DNA of 64,000 nucleotides from Pseudomonadota bacterium (GTDB taxonomy: Bacteria; Pseudomonadota; Gammaproteobacteria; Steroidobacterales; Steroidobacteraceae): contig JAFEDU010000002.1 of NCBI GenBank assembly GCA_018241425.1, positions 124,001-188,000 on the forward strand, in the 5' to 3' direction. Within the stretch, counting starts at the first letter, position 1. Each line of letters opens with the position of its first letter. The position numbers and the translations under genes were made by a program. Under the pieces are notes generated by a model, which saw only the letters and a program-made list of their open reading frames with translations, was not told where the DNA came from and made no database searches. Positions 9,345 through 18,081 of the stretch are shown piece after piece.

Positions 9345-10225
9345 CCCCCGCCGCGAAGCGGTCCGAAACCCGCTGGCCGGCCCCCGCGAAGCTCAACCTG
9401 TTCCTGCACGTGACGGGCCGCCGGCCCGACGGGTACCACACGCTGCAGACCCTCTTTCAGCTCATCGATCTCAACGACGAGATCACCATCACCGTGCGCG
9501 AGGACGGCGTGATCGAGCGGCTGGCCGGTGCCGAGGGGGTCCCCCCGGCAGAAGACCTCGTGGTCCGTGCGGCGCAGGCCCTGAAGTCCGCCACCGGGTC
9601 TTCCCGAGGTGCGAGCCTCCATGTGACCAAGCGGATCCCCATGGGAGGGGGCCTGGGTGGTGGAAGCTCGGATGCCGCCACGACGCTGCTTGCCCTCAAT
9701 GACTTGTGGGAGTGTGGCCTCACGGTGCCGGAGCTCGCGGCCCTGGGGCTCCCGCTGGGCGCGGATGTGCCTGTTTTTGTTGAGGGTTCCTCCGCCTGGG
9801 CGGAAGGGGTGGGGGACCGGCTCAAGCCCGTCGAGCTGCCGGAAGCCTGGTACCTGGTCATCCACCCCGGGGTGCATGTGAACACCGGCAGGGTGTTCCA
9901 GAGCCCTGAATTGACACGAAATTCCCCCCTCATCACAATACGCGCCTTTTTTGAGTCGGGCGGCCGCAACGATTGCGAGCCGGTAGTGCGCCGGGCATTC
10001 CCGGAGGTCGGTGAGGCCATGGACTGGCTGTCCACGCATGCCCCGGCCCGGCTGACCGGAACCGGGGCCTGCCTGTTCGCAGCTTTTGCCTCGGAGGCGC
10101 GGGCGCGGGACCTCGCCCGGCAGGTGCCGCAGCGCTGGGGGAGATATGTCGCCCGGGGCCTCAACACCTCGCCCGTGCACGGGCACCTCAAAGCGGCAGG
10201 GGCGGCGGGGCCGACGCGGCTGTAA
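9341..10225 (+). CDS. ispE: 4-diphosphocytidyl-2-C-methyl-D-erythritol kinase
   Basis: A 294-residue GHMP-family kinase of the MEP isoprenoid pathway, phosphorylating CDP-ME with ATP. The N-terminal [21 protein letters not shown] signature and the ATP-binding glycine loop [13 protein letters not shown] (near residues 98-110) are intact. The GTG start overlaps the lolB stop (GTGA). A tRNA-Gln gene and prs follow, the standard order in this class. Confidence 0.97.
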   Translation: MTPAAKRSETRWPAPAKLNLFLHVTGRRPDGYHTLQTLFQLIDLNDEITITVREDGVIERLAGAEGVPPAEDLVVRAAQALKSATGSSRGASLHVTKRIPMGGGLGGGSSDAATTLLALNDLWECGLTVPELAALGLPLGADVPVFVEGSSAWAEGVGDRLKPVELPEAWYLVIHPGVHVNTGRVFQSPELTRNSPLITIRAFFESGGRNDCEPVVRRAFPEVGEAMDWLSTHAPARLTGTGACLFAAFASEARARDLARQVPQRWGRYVARGLNTSPVHGHLKAAGAAGPTRL

Positions 10226-10270
10226 GATGCGCGCCCGCGCGCCGTTACGCGTCGGGCGGGCGGGCACTGC

Positions 10271-10345
10271 TGGGGTGTCGCCAAGTGGTAAGGCAGCGGG
10301 TTTTGATCCCGCCATTCGGAGGTTCGAATCCTTCCACCCCAGCCA
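10271..10345 (+). tRNA. tRNA-Gln (anticodon TTG)
   Basis: A 75-nt cloverleaf with CCA encoded. The acceptor strand TGGGGTG (10271-10277) pairs with CACCCCA before the GCCA end. The anticodon stem GCGGG/CCCGC encloses the loop TTTTGAT with anticodon TTG at 10303-10305. The T arm has the GTTCGAATC loop. It lies between ispE and prs, as in many gammaproteobacteria. Confidence 0.97.
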
Positions 10346-10407
10346 TCATCGGTGGGGCGGTGCAGGCGCGGGCCTCGCGCCGGCGAGAAGGGCGTGCGCA
10401 ACAGAGT

Positions 10408-11364
10408 ATGAGTACGAGCGACACACTGTCCCTGTTTGCGGGTAACGCGAACCCGGCCCTGGCGCAGGACATCGCCAAGCACCTGCAGACCCCGCTCGGG
10501 CGGGCATATGTCGGGCGCTTCAGCGACGGTGAGATCAACATCGAGCTGATGGAGAACGTGCGCGGGCGCGACGTCTTCATCCTGCAGAGCACCTGCCCGC
10601 CGGCGAACGACAGCCTGATGGAGCTGCTGGTGATGGTGGATGCCTGCCGCCGCGCCTCGGCGGCGCGCATCACCGCGGTGGTGCCGTATTTCGGGTATTC
10701 GCGCCAGGATCGGCGGCCGCGTGCGACGCGCTCGGCGATCACGGCGAAGCTGGTCGCGAACATGGTCTCGAGCGCGGGAGTGAACCGCCTGCTGACGGTC
10801 GACCTGCACTCGGACCAGATCCAGGGGTTCTTCGACATCCCGGTGGACAACGTCTACGCCTCGCCCGTGCTCCTGGGCGATGCCTGGAAGCAGACGTACA
10901 ACGACGTGATCGTCGTGTCGCCGGACGTCGGCGGCGTGGCACGCGCCCGGGCCTTCGCCAAACGCCTGGACGATGCGGAACTGGCGATCATCGACAAGCG
11001 GCGGCCGCGGCCGAACGAGTCGAAGGTGATGAACATCATCGGTGAGGTCGAGGGCAAGACCTGCATCCTCATCGATGACATGGTCGACACCGCCGGCACG
11101 CTGTGCCAGGCGGCGCAGGCACTGAAGGACGAGGGCGCGGTGAAGGTAGTGGCCTACATCACCCACCCGGTGCTCTCCGGTTCGGCGGTCGAGAAGATCT
11201 CGAAGTCGGCGCTCGATGAGCTGGTCGTGACGGACACGATCCCGCTGAGCGCCGCGGCCCGGAGCATGGGCCGCATCCGGCAGCTGTCGGTCGCGGCGCT
11301 TCTGGCGGAGACGATCCGTCGCATCCGCGACGAGGAGTCGGTGAGCTCTCTGTACGTCGACTGA
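10408..11364 (+). CDS. prs: Ribose-phosphate pyrophosphokinase
   Basis: A 318-residue PRPP synthase, transferring pyrophosphate from ATP to ribose 5-phosphate for nucleotide, His, Trp and NAD synthesis. Visible motifs are the flexible-loop region SRQDRRPR, the metal-site [11 protein letters not shown] stretch, and the PRPP loop [10 protein letters not shown] near residues 213-222. The ATG at 10408 gives the family length. An in-frame start further upstream would fall inside the tRNA gene and is rejected. Confidence 0.98.
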   Translation: MSTSDTLSLFAGNANPALAQDIAKHLQTPLGRAYVGRFSDGEINIELMENVRGRDVFILQSTCPPANDSLMELLVMVDACRRASAARITAVVPYFGYSRQDRRPRATRSAITAKLVANMVSSAGVNRLLTVDLHSDQIQGFFDIPVDNVYASPVLLGDAWKQTYNDVIVVSPDVGGVARARAFAKRLDDAELAIIDKRRPRPNESKVMNIIGEVEGKTCILIDDMVDTAGTLCQAAQALKDEGAVKVVAYITHPVLSGSAVEKISKSALDELVVTDTIPLSAAARSMGRIRQLSVAALLAETIRRIRDEESVSSLYVD

Positions 11365-11444
11365 CGGCAGGCGCGCGAGGTTTTTTGGGATGTGCGGGTT
11401 TGGTCGCGAACCGGCACTTGTTAGTAACTGACTGGAGACTTTTC

Positions 11445-12194
11445 ATGCGTATTTCTTACACATTCGGGGCGGACGCCCGCGATGCGCAAGGCAAGGGTGC
11501 GAGCCGCCGCCTGCGTCACGCGGGTAAGGTTCCCGCCATCCTCTACGGCGCCCGCAAGGACGCTCAGGCCCTGGTGCTCGACCAGCAGAACCTCCTCACC
11601 ATGATCGGTGACGAGCGCTTCTACTCCTCGATCGTCCGGATCAAGATCGGCGAGGCCACCCAGGAGGCCATCGTCAAGGACGTGCAGATGCACCCGGCGA
11701 AGAACCTGGTGGTGCACGTCGATCTGCAGCGCGTGGTGGAGAACGAGGCGATCCGCATCCGCCTGCCGATCCACTTCAAGGGCGAGAACATCTCCCCGGG
11801 CGTTAAGACCGAGGGTGGCGTGGTCTCCCACATGCGCGCCGACGTCGAGGTGGTGTGCCTGCCCAAGGACCTGCCGGAATTCCTGGAGCTGGACCTCTCG
11901 GGGATGCACCTGAACGAGACCAAGTTCCTCGCTGACGTGCCGGTGCCTGCCGGGGTGACGATCCCGGAGCTTGCCAAGCGCAATGCGGCGGTGGTCTCGA
12001 TCCACGCCCCGCGTGCCGAGGAGCCGGAGCCGGTGGCCGCCGAGGCTGCTGCCACGCCGGCCGAGGGCGCTGCCGCGGCGGGTGCCGCCGGTGCCGCTCC
12101 TGCGGCAGGCGCGCCTGCGGCTGCGGGCGATGCCAAGAAGGGCGAGGAGAAGAAGGAAGCCGCTCCCGCCAAGAAGGAAGGCGGCAAGAAGTAA
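11445..12194 (+). CDS. rplY: 50S ribosomal protein L25/Ctc with long Ala-rich tail
   Basis: A 249-residue Ctc-type L25 protein that binds 5S rRNA. The N-terminal L25 domain (residues 1-95, with KVPAILYGA) is followed by the TL5-type beta domain to about residue 190. The last 50 or so residues are an unusual low-complexity Ala/Gly/Pro stretch ending in Lys/Glu repeats. The ATG at 11445 was chosen because it begins the conserved domain. A strong hairpin with a T tract ends the transcript at 12223-12269. Confidence 0.96.
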   Translation: MRISYTFGADARDAQGKGASRRLRHAGKVPAILYGARKDAQALVLDQQNLLTMIGDERFYSSIVRIKIGEATQEAIVKDVQMHPAKNLVVHVDLQRVVENEAIRIRLPIHFKGENISPGVKTEGGVVSHMRADVEVVCLPKDLPEFLELDLSGMHLNETKFLADVPVPAGVTIPELAKRNAAVVSIHAPRAEEPEPVAAEAAATPAEGAAAAGAAGAAPAAGAPAAAGDAKKGEEKKEAAPAKKEGGKK

Positions 12195-12222
12195 CGCCGC
12201 ACGCCTTCGCGGGCGTTCCCAC

Positions 12223-12269
12223 GCCGGCCGCACTGGGGGAGCTCTTCCAGCTGCGGCCGGCTTTGTTTT
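12223..12269 (+). terminator. Intrinsic terminator after rplY
   Basis: A 10-bp GC-rich stem (GCCGGCCGCA at 12223-12232 with TGCGGCCGGC at 12252-12261), extended by CTGG/CCAG inside the loop, is followed by TTTGTTTT at 12262-12269. This is a textbook Rho-independent terminator about 30 nt after the rplY stop. pth then begins at 12292 with its own GGAGG-like site at 12271. Confidence 0.85.
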
Positions 12270-12291
12270 CGGAGGTCGGTGAGGCAGGCAC

Positions 12292-12894
12292 ATGGCGGGC
12301 GAGGCAATCAGGCTCATTGCGGGACTCGGGAATCCCGGGACCGAGTACGCCCGCACGCGCCACAACGCCGGCTTCATGTTCGTGGAGGAGCTGGCGCGCC
12401 GGCACGGGGCCAACTTCCGCAGCGAGCCGCGCCACAAGGCGGAGGTGGCGCGCGCCCGCATCGCCGATGCCGACGTGTGGCTGGTCAAGCCGATGAGCTA
12501 CATGAACCATAGCGGCGACCCGACGCGCAGCATCGCGACCTTCTACAAGGTGCCGGTGGAGTCCCTGCTGGTCGCTTACGACGAGCTGGACTTCGCGCCG
12601 GGGGTCGTGCGCCTGAAGCAGGGCGGGGGCGCGGCCGGACACAACGGCATGCGTTCGATGATCGCGCAGATGGGCGATGCGTTCTGGCGGCTGCGCATCG
12701 GCATCGGCCACCCGGGCAACCGGGCCCTGGTGCTGGACTACGTGCTCGGGCGCCCGACGCCGGCCGATACCCGGCTCATCGAGGCCGCCATTGCCCAGGC
12801 CGCGGATGCCATCCCGGTTCTCTTGAGGGACGGCGCCCAGATCGCCATGAACCGCCTGCATACCCAGGACACGTCCGGCACGCCGCCGGGCTGA
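12292..12894 (+). CDS. pth: Peptidyl-tRNA hydrolase
   Basis: A 200-residue enzyme that frees tRNA from prematurely released peptidyl-tRNA. Family residues are N14 in GLGNPG, the catalytic H24 in TRHNAGF, the MNHSG substrate site and the DELD segment containing the catalytic Asp partner. Length and start fit. It lies between rplY and ychF, a conserved neighbourhood. Confidence 0.97.
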   Translation: MAGEAIRLIAGLGNPGTEYARTRHNAGFMFVEELARRHGANFRSEPRHKAEVARARIADADVWLVKPMSYMNHSGDPTRSIATFYKVPVESLLVAYDELDFAPGVVRLKQGGGAAGHNGMRSMIAQMGDAFWRLRIGIGHPGNRALVLDYVLGRPTPADTRLIEAAIAQAADAIPVLLRDGAQIAMNRLHTQDTSGTPPG

Positions 12895-12916
12895 AGAACA
12901 CCAGGAATCCATACCC

Positions 12917-14008
12917 ATGCCTATCCGCTGCGGCATCGTCGGACTGCCGAACGTCGGCAAGTCGACCCTGTTCAATGCACTGACCCGCGCCCAGATCGCC
13001 GCCGAGAACTACCCGTTCTGCACGATCGACCCGAACGTGGGCGTCGTGCCGGTGCCGGACCCGCGGCTGGAGCAGCTTGCCGGGATCGTGCACCCGGAGA
13101 AGATCGTCCCCACCACGGTCGAGTTCGTGGACATCGCGGGCCTGGTCGCGGGCGCCTCCCAGGGCGAGGGACTGGGGAACCAGTTTCTCGCGCACATCCG
13201 CGAGGTCGACGCGATCGCGCACGTGGTGCGCTGCTTCGAAAGCGGGGACGTGATCCACGTCGCCGGTCGCGTGCATCCGCTGGAAGACGTCGAGGTCATC
13301 GATACCGAGCTCGCGCTGGCGGACCTGTCCACGGTCGAGAAGGGCCTCGACCGCGCCACCAAGGCGGCCAAGGGCGGCGACAAGGATGCGATCCGGCGCC
13401 GCGCGCTGTTTGAGCGCGTGAAGGTCCAGCTGGATGCGGTCAAGCCGGTGCGGGCCATGACCCTGACGCCGGAAGAGCGCCGCGACCTCAAGGAGCTGTC
13501 GCTCCTGACCGCCAAGCCCGTCATGTACGTGGCGAACGTTGCCGAGAACGGCTTTGTTGACAATCCGCTCCTCGAGCAGGTCCAGCACCGGGCAGCCGCC
13601 GAGGGCACGGAAGTCGTCGCCGTGTGTGCGGCGATCGAGGCAGAGATCGCGCAGCTTGAAGAGGCCGAGCGCACCGAGTTCCTGGCGGAGCTGGGACTAA
13701 AGGAGCCGGGCCTCAACCGGGTAATCCGCGCCGCCTATAAGCTGCTCGGGCTCGAGACGTACTTCACCGCCGGACCCAAGGAGGTACGGGCGTGGGCGGT
13801 GCGCGCCGGTTCCACCGCCCCGCAGGCCGCCGGCGCCATCCACACCGATTTCGAACGCGGATTCATCCGCGCCGAGGTGATCGCCTTCGACGATTACATC
13901 GCCGGCCGGGGCGAGTCGGGGGCGAAAGAGGCCGGCAAGCTGCGCCTGGAAGGCAAGGAATACGTCGTGCATGAGGGCGACGTCATGCACTTCCGCTTCA
14001 ACGTCTGA
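12917..14008 (+). CDS. ychF: Redox-regulated ATPase YchF
   Basis: A 363-residue Obg-type P-loop protein that hydrolyses ATP and binds ribosomes. The P-loop GLPNVGKS is at residues 9-16, the switch region has [16 protein letters not shown], and a C-terminal TGS domain begins near residue 280. The length is that of E. coli YchF. It starts 22 nt after pth. Confidence 0.97.
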   Translation: MPIRCGIVGLPNVGKSTLFNALTRAQIAAENYPFCTIDPNVGVVPVPDPRLEQLAGIVHPEKIVPTTVEFVDIAGLVAGASQGEGLGNQFLAHIREVDAIAHVVRCFESGDVIHVAGRVHPLEDVEVIDTELALADLSTVEKGLDRATKAAKGGDKDAIRRRALFERVKVQLDAVKPVRAMTLTPEERRDLKELSLLTAKPVMYVANVAENGFVDNPLLEQVQHRAAAEGTEVVAVCAAIEAEIAQLEEAERTEFLAELGLKEPGLNRVIRAAYKLLGLETYFTAGPKEVRAWAVRAGSTAPQAAGAIHTDFERGFIRAEVIAFDDYIAGRGESGAKEAGKLRLEGKEYVVHEGDVMHFRFNV

Positions 14009-14182
14009 GGACTGCGGCTGGTCCGCGGCAGCGGGGCGCACCCGCCGCTCTGCCGTTCAGGGGCCTCATGAACTAACATGGGGCGATCAGGCCAGGCGGG
14101 TGGCTGAAATCTGAAACCCTCGACGCCCCAGGATCTGTGCTCGCAGTCGCTGGCGTTTGCCGGCGCCGCGCAGGAGCTCACG

Positions 14183-14854
14183 GTGATGGCTGACCTGGCC
14201 GGTGCCGTCATGGCGGCGATCAAGCCGTTCGGCATGACCGCGGCGGCCAGCGGCCTGGTGTCCGGCGCCAAGGCTGCTTCGCGAGAGCCATTTCACTTCG
14301 CGCACTGGCCGCAGGCGTGGATCGACCGCTACCTCGAGCAGCAATACCTACTGGTGGACCCGATCCCGCGCTGGGCTCGTAATTCCGGTCGCGCGGTGAG
14401 TTGGCGCGAGCTGTTCAAGATACTCCCCGAACGGGATCCGGGTCGGGAGGCCATCGCAGCGGCGGCCGAATTCGGCTTCACCGAGGGGTTCGTGGTGCCT
14501 ATGCGCAGTGGCGACAACTCACTCGGGCTGGTGTCTTTCGGGGGAGACCGCGGGCCGTTCGCGCACGATGAGCGCGCCTTGATGACCCTGATTGCCGTCA
14601 GCGCTTTCACGGCTGCGGACCGCATCGTTCACCGCGGCGAGGTGGGGCAGGCGGCCCCGATACTCACCGCCCGGGAGATCGAATGCATTGCGCTCATGGT
14701 GCGCGGGCACCCCGACGCCCAGATCGGGGTGCTGCTGGGCCTCTCAGTGCGCACCGTGCGCTTCCACCTCAGCAATGCACGCACAAAGTTCCACGTCAGC
14801 TCTCGAACCCATCTGGCTGCACTGGCGGTCGCCCAGGGCTACGCACATATGTAG
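14183..14854 (+). CDS. LuxR-type AHL-binding transcriptional regulator (solo)
   Basis: A 223-residue regulator with an N-terminal autoinducer-binding domain (residues 1-150) and a C-terminal LuxR helix-turn-helix (residues 160-223, starting LTAREIE). Ligand-pocket residues line up exactly in spacing with TraR: W46, Y50, D59, W74 and G102 match W57, Y61, D70, W85 and G113. The HTH keeps the LSVRTVRFHLSNARTKFHV core. The start is GTG 14183, with ATG three bases later. A CAGGAG box at 14171-14176 gives good spacing for either, although the frame stays open upstream to 14108. No luxI-type synthase lies in the window, so it is an orphan, probably sensing AHLs made elsewhere in the genome or by neighbours. 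The next gene encodes a PEP-CTERM protein. Confidence 0.9.
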   Translation: MMADLAGAVMAAIKPFGMTAAASGLVSGAKAASREPFHFAHWPQAWIDRYLEQQYLLVDPIPRWARNSGRAVSWRELFKILPERDPGREAIAAAAEFGFTEGFVVPMRSGDNSLGLVSFGGDRGPFAHDERALMTLIAVSAFTAADRIVHRGEVGQAAPILTAREIECIALMVRGHPDAQIGVLLGLSVRTVRFHLSNARTKFHVSSRTHLAALAVAQGYAHM

Positions 14855-15053
14855 GGCCCCCGTGCGGGGGTGTGCATGGCGCCGTCGACCCTGTTACCAG
14901 TGACAGCTTCCCCCTCTCCTGAGTGCGGTGTTAGGTTCCGGTGCAGGGAAATACCAACAATCCAGGGCGCGGACTGACCGGTTGGACGCTGAGCCTCACG
15001 GGCCTTGCGCGGCCAAGTGAGTGTCCGACGCCCTACTTACGCGGGGGGAAATC

Positions 15054-15827
15054 ATGAGGACTTTCTTCTATAAAGGCGCCGTGCTGGGGGCCATGCTGTT
15101 TTCATTTGCCGCGGTCGGTCGCGCCGATGACGTCACGAACGTGAATCTGTGCGTGATCGTCACCTGCAACAACTTGTGGACCTATCAATACAACGGCAAC
15201 CTGATCAGCGCCGCGCCGAATACGGGCAACACGGGCACTGGGATCATCTTCACCGACTGGAACGGTGCGGACGTGGCGATATCCCCCTCGGGAACCAACT
15301 ATGCCTATCCGGGCAGTGCGACCATCCAGCTGGGAGCAATTGCGCTGACTTCCAGCGCCACGGTGAATACGCTGATGAGCAATTTTTTTGGTACGGCCAA
15401 TGCCGTTGAAGCCGTTGTGACCTTCACCAACTCCAAAGGCGCGACTGCGAGCTTCAGTCTGGTGGGAGATCAGACGATTCGTGACTACAACAACTACATC
15501 TACACGAACGCTCTTCAGGGCTTCAACAGCAATGCGGCGCTTGGTAGCGTGACTGCCCAGGAGTGGTGGAACGATCAGGCGCAACTGGGCAACGACAGCC
15601 TTCAAAGGCTGGACGTGCAGTCCTTCGTGCTGCCCGCATCCTGGGCAGGTACCGATCTGGTCTCGATGACCGTGAGCAATCCTCAAAGCGGCGACTGGGA
15701 CGTTCTGTCTGGCGTCCAGGTGGTTGACGCAGGCGGTGGGGGTGCCAGTGTGCCCGAGCCGGCTACGCTTGCGCTTTTTGGGCTGGGAGTACTGGGGCTG
15801 GGCTTGACCCGACGGCGGCAGTGCTGA
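15054..15827 (+). CDS. PEP-CTERM sorting domain-containing secreted protein
   Basis: A 257-residue exported protein. The N-terminal signal peptide (residues 1-22, ending near AVGRA) is followed by an Asn/Thr-rich beta-type middle part. The C-terminus carries VPEPATLALFGLGVLG, a hydrophobic helix and the basic tail TRRRQC, the canonical PEP-CTERM tripartite signal processed by exosortase. The ATG at 15054 has a purine-rich GGGGGGAA site just upstream. Such proteins are usually tied to exopolysaccharide or floc formation. No exosortase gene is in the window. The body of the protein is not recognised beyond this. Confidence 0.88.
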   Translation: MRTFFYKGAVLGAMLFSFAAVGRADDVTNVNLCVIVTCNNLWTYQYNGNLISAAPNTGNTGTGIIFTDWNGADVAISPSGTNYAYPGSATIQLGAIALTSSATVNTLMSNFFGTANAVEAVVTFTNSKGATASFSLVGDQTIRDYNNYIYTNALQGFNSNAALGSVTAQEWWNDQAQLGNDSLQRLDVQSFVLPASWAGTDLVSMTVSNPQSGDWDVLSGVQVVDAGGGGASVPEPATLALFGLGVLGLGLTRRRQC

Positions 15828-15936
15828 CCGTACACCGGCGCGCCGCGCCCTGCGGGCCGCGCAGCAGGCGACATGCCGATGTTCCCAGGGGCTGGTTTGA
15901 CACCAGGGGGAGCGCCCTAAGACAATGCGCGCCCCT

Positions 15937-16013
15937 GGAAAGGTAGCTCAGCTGGTTAGAGCACGGCACTCATAATGCCGGGGTCGAGGGTTCGAGTCCC
16001 TCCCTTTCCACCA
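15937..16013 (+). tRNA. tRNA-Met (anticodon CAT), host of an integrated element
   Basis: A 77-nt tRNA with encoded CCA. Acceptor GGAAAGG (15937-15943) pairs with CCTTTCC (16003-16009). The anticodon arm CGGCA/TGCCG holds the loop CTCATAA with anticodon CAT at 15971-15973. The GGGGTC variable loop matches elongator tRNA-Met better than tRNA-Ile2, but the CAT anticodon alone cannot exclude a lysidine-modified Ile tRNA. Its 3' 45 nt are repeated at 20957-21001, marking insertion of an element. Confidence 0.93.
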
Positions 16014-17170
16014 GTCAACTCAGGTACTTGCGCCGCCGCTCCGGCCCTCACGATCGAGAGTGCGGGAGATTTGCGGGAGGCAAGCTCCGACACCCTATCG
16101 GCGAGTCCGATCAGCGTCTCGATGTCCGCCGCCGAGTAGTGCGTCGTGACGTGCCCCGACTTGTGGCCGAGTAGCGTCTTGCGGTCCTCAAAGCTCACGC
16201 CTGCAGCGCGCAAGCGATACCCGTACGTGTGCTTGAGATCGTGCACGCGCACTCGTCGGAAGCCCTCGGGGCAGAGCCGTCCCAACTCGTTCTGGTATCG
16301 CGCCGCGGCGCGCCTGCGTCCCGCTTTCCACCCGGAGTTGTTGATCCTGGCTTGGGGATGCCGCTGGCAGTCGCTGCCCTCGGTGGTGAACACGAAGGAT
16401 TCGTGCTCCCCGCGGCAGGACTCAATCACGGCCTTCGCGGTGCGATTTAACACGACGTACCGCTCGGCGCCGTTCTTGACATGGTCCGCGGGAATTACGA
16501 ATACCGAGGTGTCGAGTTCCGGGATCCGAACTTCCCAATCCCACCGCAAGCTACAGACCTCGTGCTCCCGGGTCCCCGTGTTGACCTTGAACAGTGCCAT
16601 CCTCGCCAAATGCCCTGACAGCTCCGAGAAAAGAAGACGCTGCTCCTCCATCGAAAGCGGGTAGGGGCAGCGCCTATTCGGGTGTCGTTGCATCTGGATA
16701 AGCGGCGCGGTGTCCAGCCAGGGGCGATCGGACTCGTCCCGCCAGAGGCGTGCGCTTAGGTTCAGGATTCGCCGCACGACCGCGAGATCGCGATTGACCG
16801 TTCCGGGACTTCGCCCGTCCTTCAGCCTGTCGCGAATGTAGGCCTGCAGCGTGCCAGCGTGAACCTGACGCAAGTCCAGTTCGCCAATGTAACGGTCGAG
16901 TGTCGCGAGCGCTCTTGCGTCGCGCTCGAGGCTTCGCTTGTGCTGGTTCTCCTCCAGGAACCGGGTGGCTGCTTCTCGGAAAATCCGCGGTGTGCGTGCC
17001 CCGAAAAAATGCGAAGCGCGGATCTCCTCGATTCGACGCGCCAGAATCAGCGCGGCCTTCCGGAGATCGCTCGTGCCAGTGCTTTCGCAAATGCGCGTTC
17101 CGAAGATGTCTTTATCGATGTGCCAGACCCCACCGCGTCGGGTGAGGCCGGGCGGCTTACTGTGTGCCAT
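15956..17170 (-). CDS. Tyrosine recombinase (island integrase)
   Basis: A 404-residue phage-type integrase. An N-terminal Arm-like segment and SAM-like core-binding domain (about residues 65-150) precede the catalytic domain. Catalytic residues are R201, K232, H310, K313 (in the place usually held by the second Arg), H336 and the nucleophile Y345. The ATG at 17170 has an AAAGGAG site 7 nt upstream. The last 19 codons lie antisense inside the tRNA-Met gene, so the integrase is cut into the att site itself. Its first 124 nt overlap the end of the upstream xis-like gene. It should catalyse integration and excision of the 5-kb element. Confidence 0.93.
   Translation of the reverse strand: MAHSKPPGLTRRGGVWHIDKDIFGTRICESTGTSDLRKAALILARRIEEIRASHFFGARTPRIFREAATRFLEENQHKRSLERDARALATLDRYIGELDLRQVHAGTLQAYIRDRLKDGRSPGTVNRDLAVVRRILNLSARLWRDESDRPWLDTAPLIQMQRHPNRRCPYPLSMEEQRLLFSELSGHLARMALFKVNTGTREHEVCSLRWDWEVRIPELDTSVFVIPADHVKNGAERYVVLNRTAKAVIESCRGEHESFVFTTEGSDCQRHPQARINNSGWKAGRRRAAARYQNELGRLCPEGFRRVRVHDLKHTYGYRLRAAGVSFEDRKTLLGHKSGHVTTHYSAADIETLIGLADRVSELASRKSPALSIVRAGAAAQVPELTGGKGGTRTLDPGIMSAVL
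15969..16013 (+). repeat. attL core of the tRNA-Met island (45-bp direct repeat)
   Basis: The 3' part of the tRNA from the anticodon loop to the CCA end is identical to 20957-21001 over 45 bp, with mismatches on both sides (A versus T before, G versus A after). This is the left attachment site. The integrase gene reads into it from the other strand. Confidence 0.92.
16061..16078 (+). repeat. Paired heptamer TGCGGGA, 11-bp spacing (left arm)
   Basis: Two direct copies of TGCGGGA at 16061-16067 and 16072-16078, 11 bp apart start to start, lie about 48 bp inside the left att core. A near-identical pair lies inside the right end at 20844-20861. The arrangement suggests arm-type binding sites for integrase or Xis. 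They fall inside the integrase coding sequence near its C-terminus. Confidence 0.55.
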
Positions 17171-17448
17171 GACTCGCTCCTTTCGGTTTGAGCCAAGTGG
17201 CGCCCGTTGCGTCGTACATAGTCCTCCACCCACGCATCCAGCTCAAGGCGATCGAATGCAACACCCTGGACGCCAATTGGTACGAACCCCACCCTGGGAC
17301 GCACCTCGCGGTTAAAGCGGTTCTTATCCATGCCCAAATAGCGCGGGGCATCCCTGAGGCGGATAAGTCGAGGGAGCAAGGGGTCAGGACGCACGCGGAC
17401 CACCGGTGCAAGACTGGCGGAAAGAGTAGACCGTGTGAGCCTCATCAT
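17047..17448 (-). CDS. Xis-like helix-turn-helix protein (AlpA/excisionase type)
   Basis: A 133-residue protein whose middle third (about residues 25-83) has a winged-helix excisionase look: LIRLRDAPRYLGMDKNRF, then VRPRVGFVPIG and FDRLELDAWVEDY. Such proteins are found just upstream of integrases in small integrative elements and control excision and integrase transcription. The gene runs 124 nt into the integrase gene in another frame. The tail after residue 85, with SESWH and GTSIKTSS, resembles tails I recall from related elements, so the overlap is probably real. The start at 17448 has another ATG directly after it. Confidence 0.75.
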   Translation of the reverse strand: MMRLTRSTLSASLAPVVRVRPDPLLPRLIRLRDAPRYLGMDKNRFNREVRPRVGFVPIGVQGVAFDRLELDAWVEDYVRRNGRHLAQTERSESWHTVSRPASPDAVGSGTSIKTSSERAFAKALARAISGRPR

Positions 17449-17723
17449 CGAATTGATCCCGGTGCGCTAGCCAGAGTGCTTGAGCGCCTAGTATCAGACG
17501 AAGATTTGGGTGCCCAGAAGAGGCCGGAAGTACGAACTAGCCTCGTTGCACCTGTTGCAGGTCGCGCTGTCGGCTTAAAAAAACCAGCTTGACCGAGGTT
17601 TTGAACGTCGCTGCATCAAGTTGCAACGGCATGCAACATGACTCGTGGGTATCAGACGGGTGGGCAACTCGCAGTCCCGGACGCGAGAATAGTGGCCCTT
17701 TCAGCTGCGGCTTAGAGTGTGCG

Positions 17724-17999
17724 TCAACACTCGTAGGCCTCGCCTTCGATCAGCGCAGGCGTGTACGAAGTAATGAGGACGGTGTTTGCACCCATCGAGG
17801 CGGCCTGGTCTCGGACAGCGAACTCTCCATTCGGATCGTTGCGGACCCGGACGCCACCAAGTGCTCTGCAGGTGGCCACTGCAGCGGCATCCCTTACGAG
17901 GAGCACTCCTTCGCCTCCCGGCATGGGCTTTAGGGTCACGCAACCGCTCGCGAGAGACGAGATCGTTATCAGCGGAGAGAGAACCCACAGGGCTTTCAT
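17724..17999 (-). CDS. DUF4156 family lipoprotein (island cargo)
   Basis: A 91-residue protein with signal peptide and lipobox SLASGC at about residues 15-20. The mature part, with RDAAAVATCRALGGVRV and a GANTVLITSY C-terminal motif, matches the small DUF4156 (YjeI-like) lipoproteins of unknown function. ATG 17999 is preferred over TTG 18005 because GGAG lies 7 nt before the ATG. It sits alone between the xis-like gene and the barrel gene. Confidence 0.8.
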   Translation of the reverse strand: MKALWVLSPLITISSLASGCVTLKPMPGGEGVLLVRDAAAVATCRALGGVRVRNDPNGEFAVRDQAASMGANTVLITSYTPALIEGEAYEC

Positions 18000-18081
18000 G
18001 TTCAAGCTCCAGAAGTTAGCTCACATGGTAAGGGTCTTGGTCGTGCTGCGGCGCGACAATGCCGATTAGCTAGGCGGAGAA

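Noticed and set aside
9457-11166. 569-codon minus-strand frame across ispE, tRNA-Gln and prs
   Set aside because: Runs antisense through three known genes and has no family features.
14855-14875. GC hairpin just after the LuxR gene as a terminator
   Set aside because: A GCCCCC/GGGGGT stem is present but no T tract follows.
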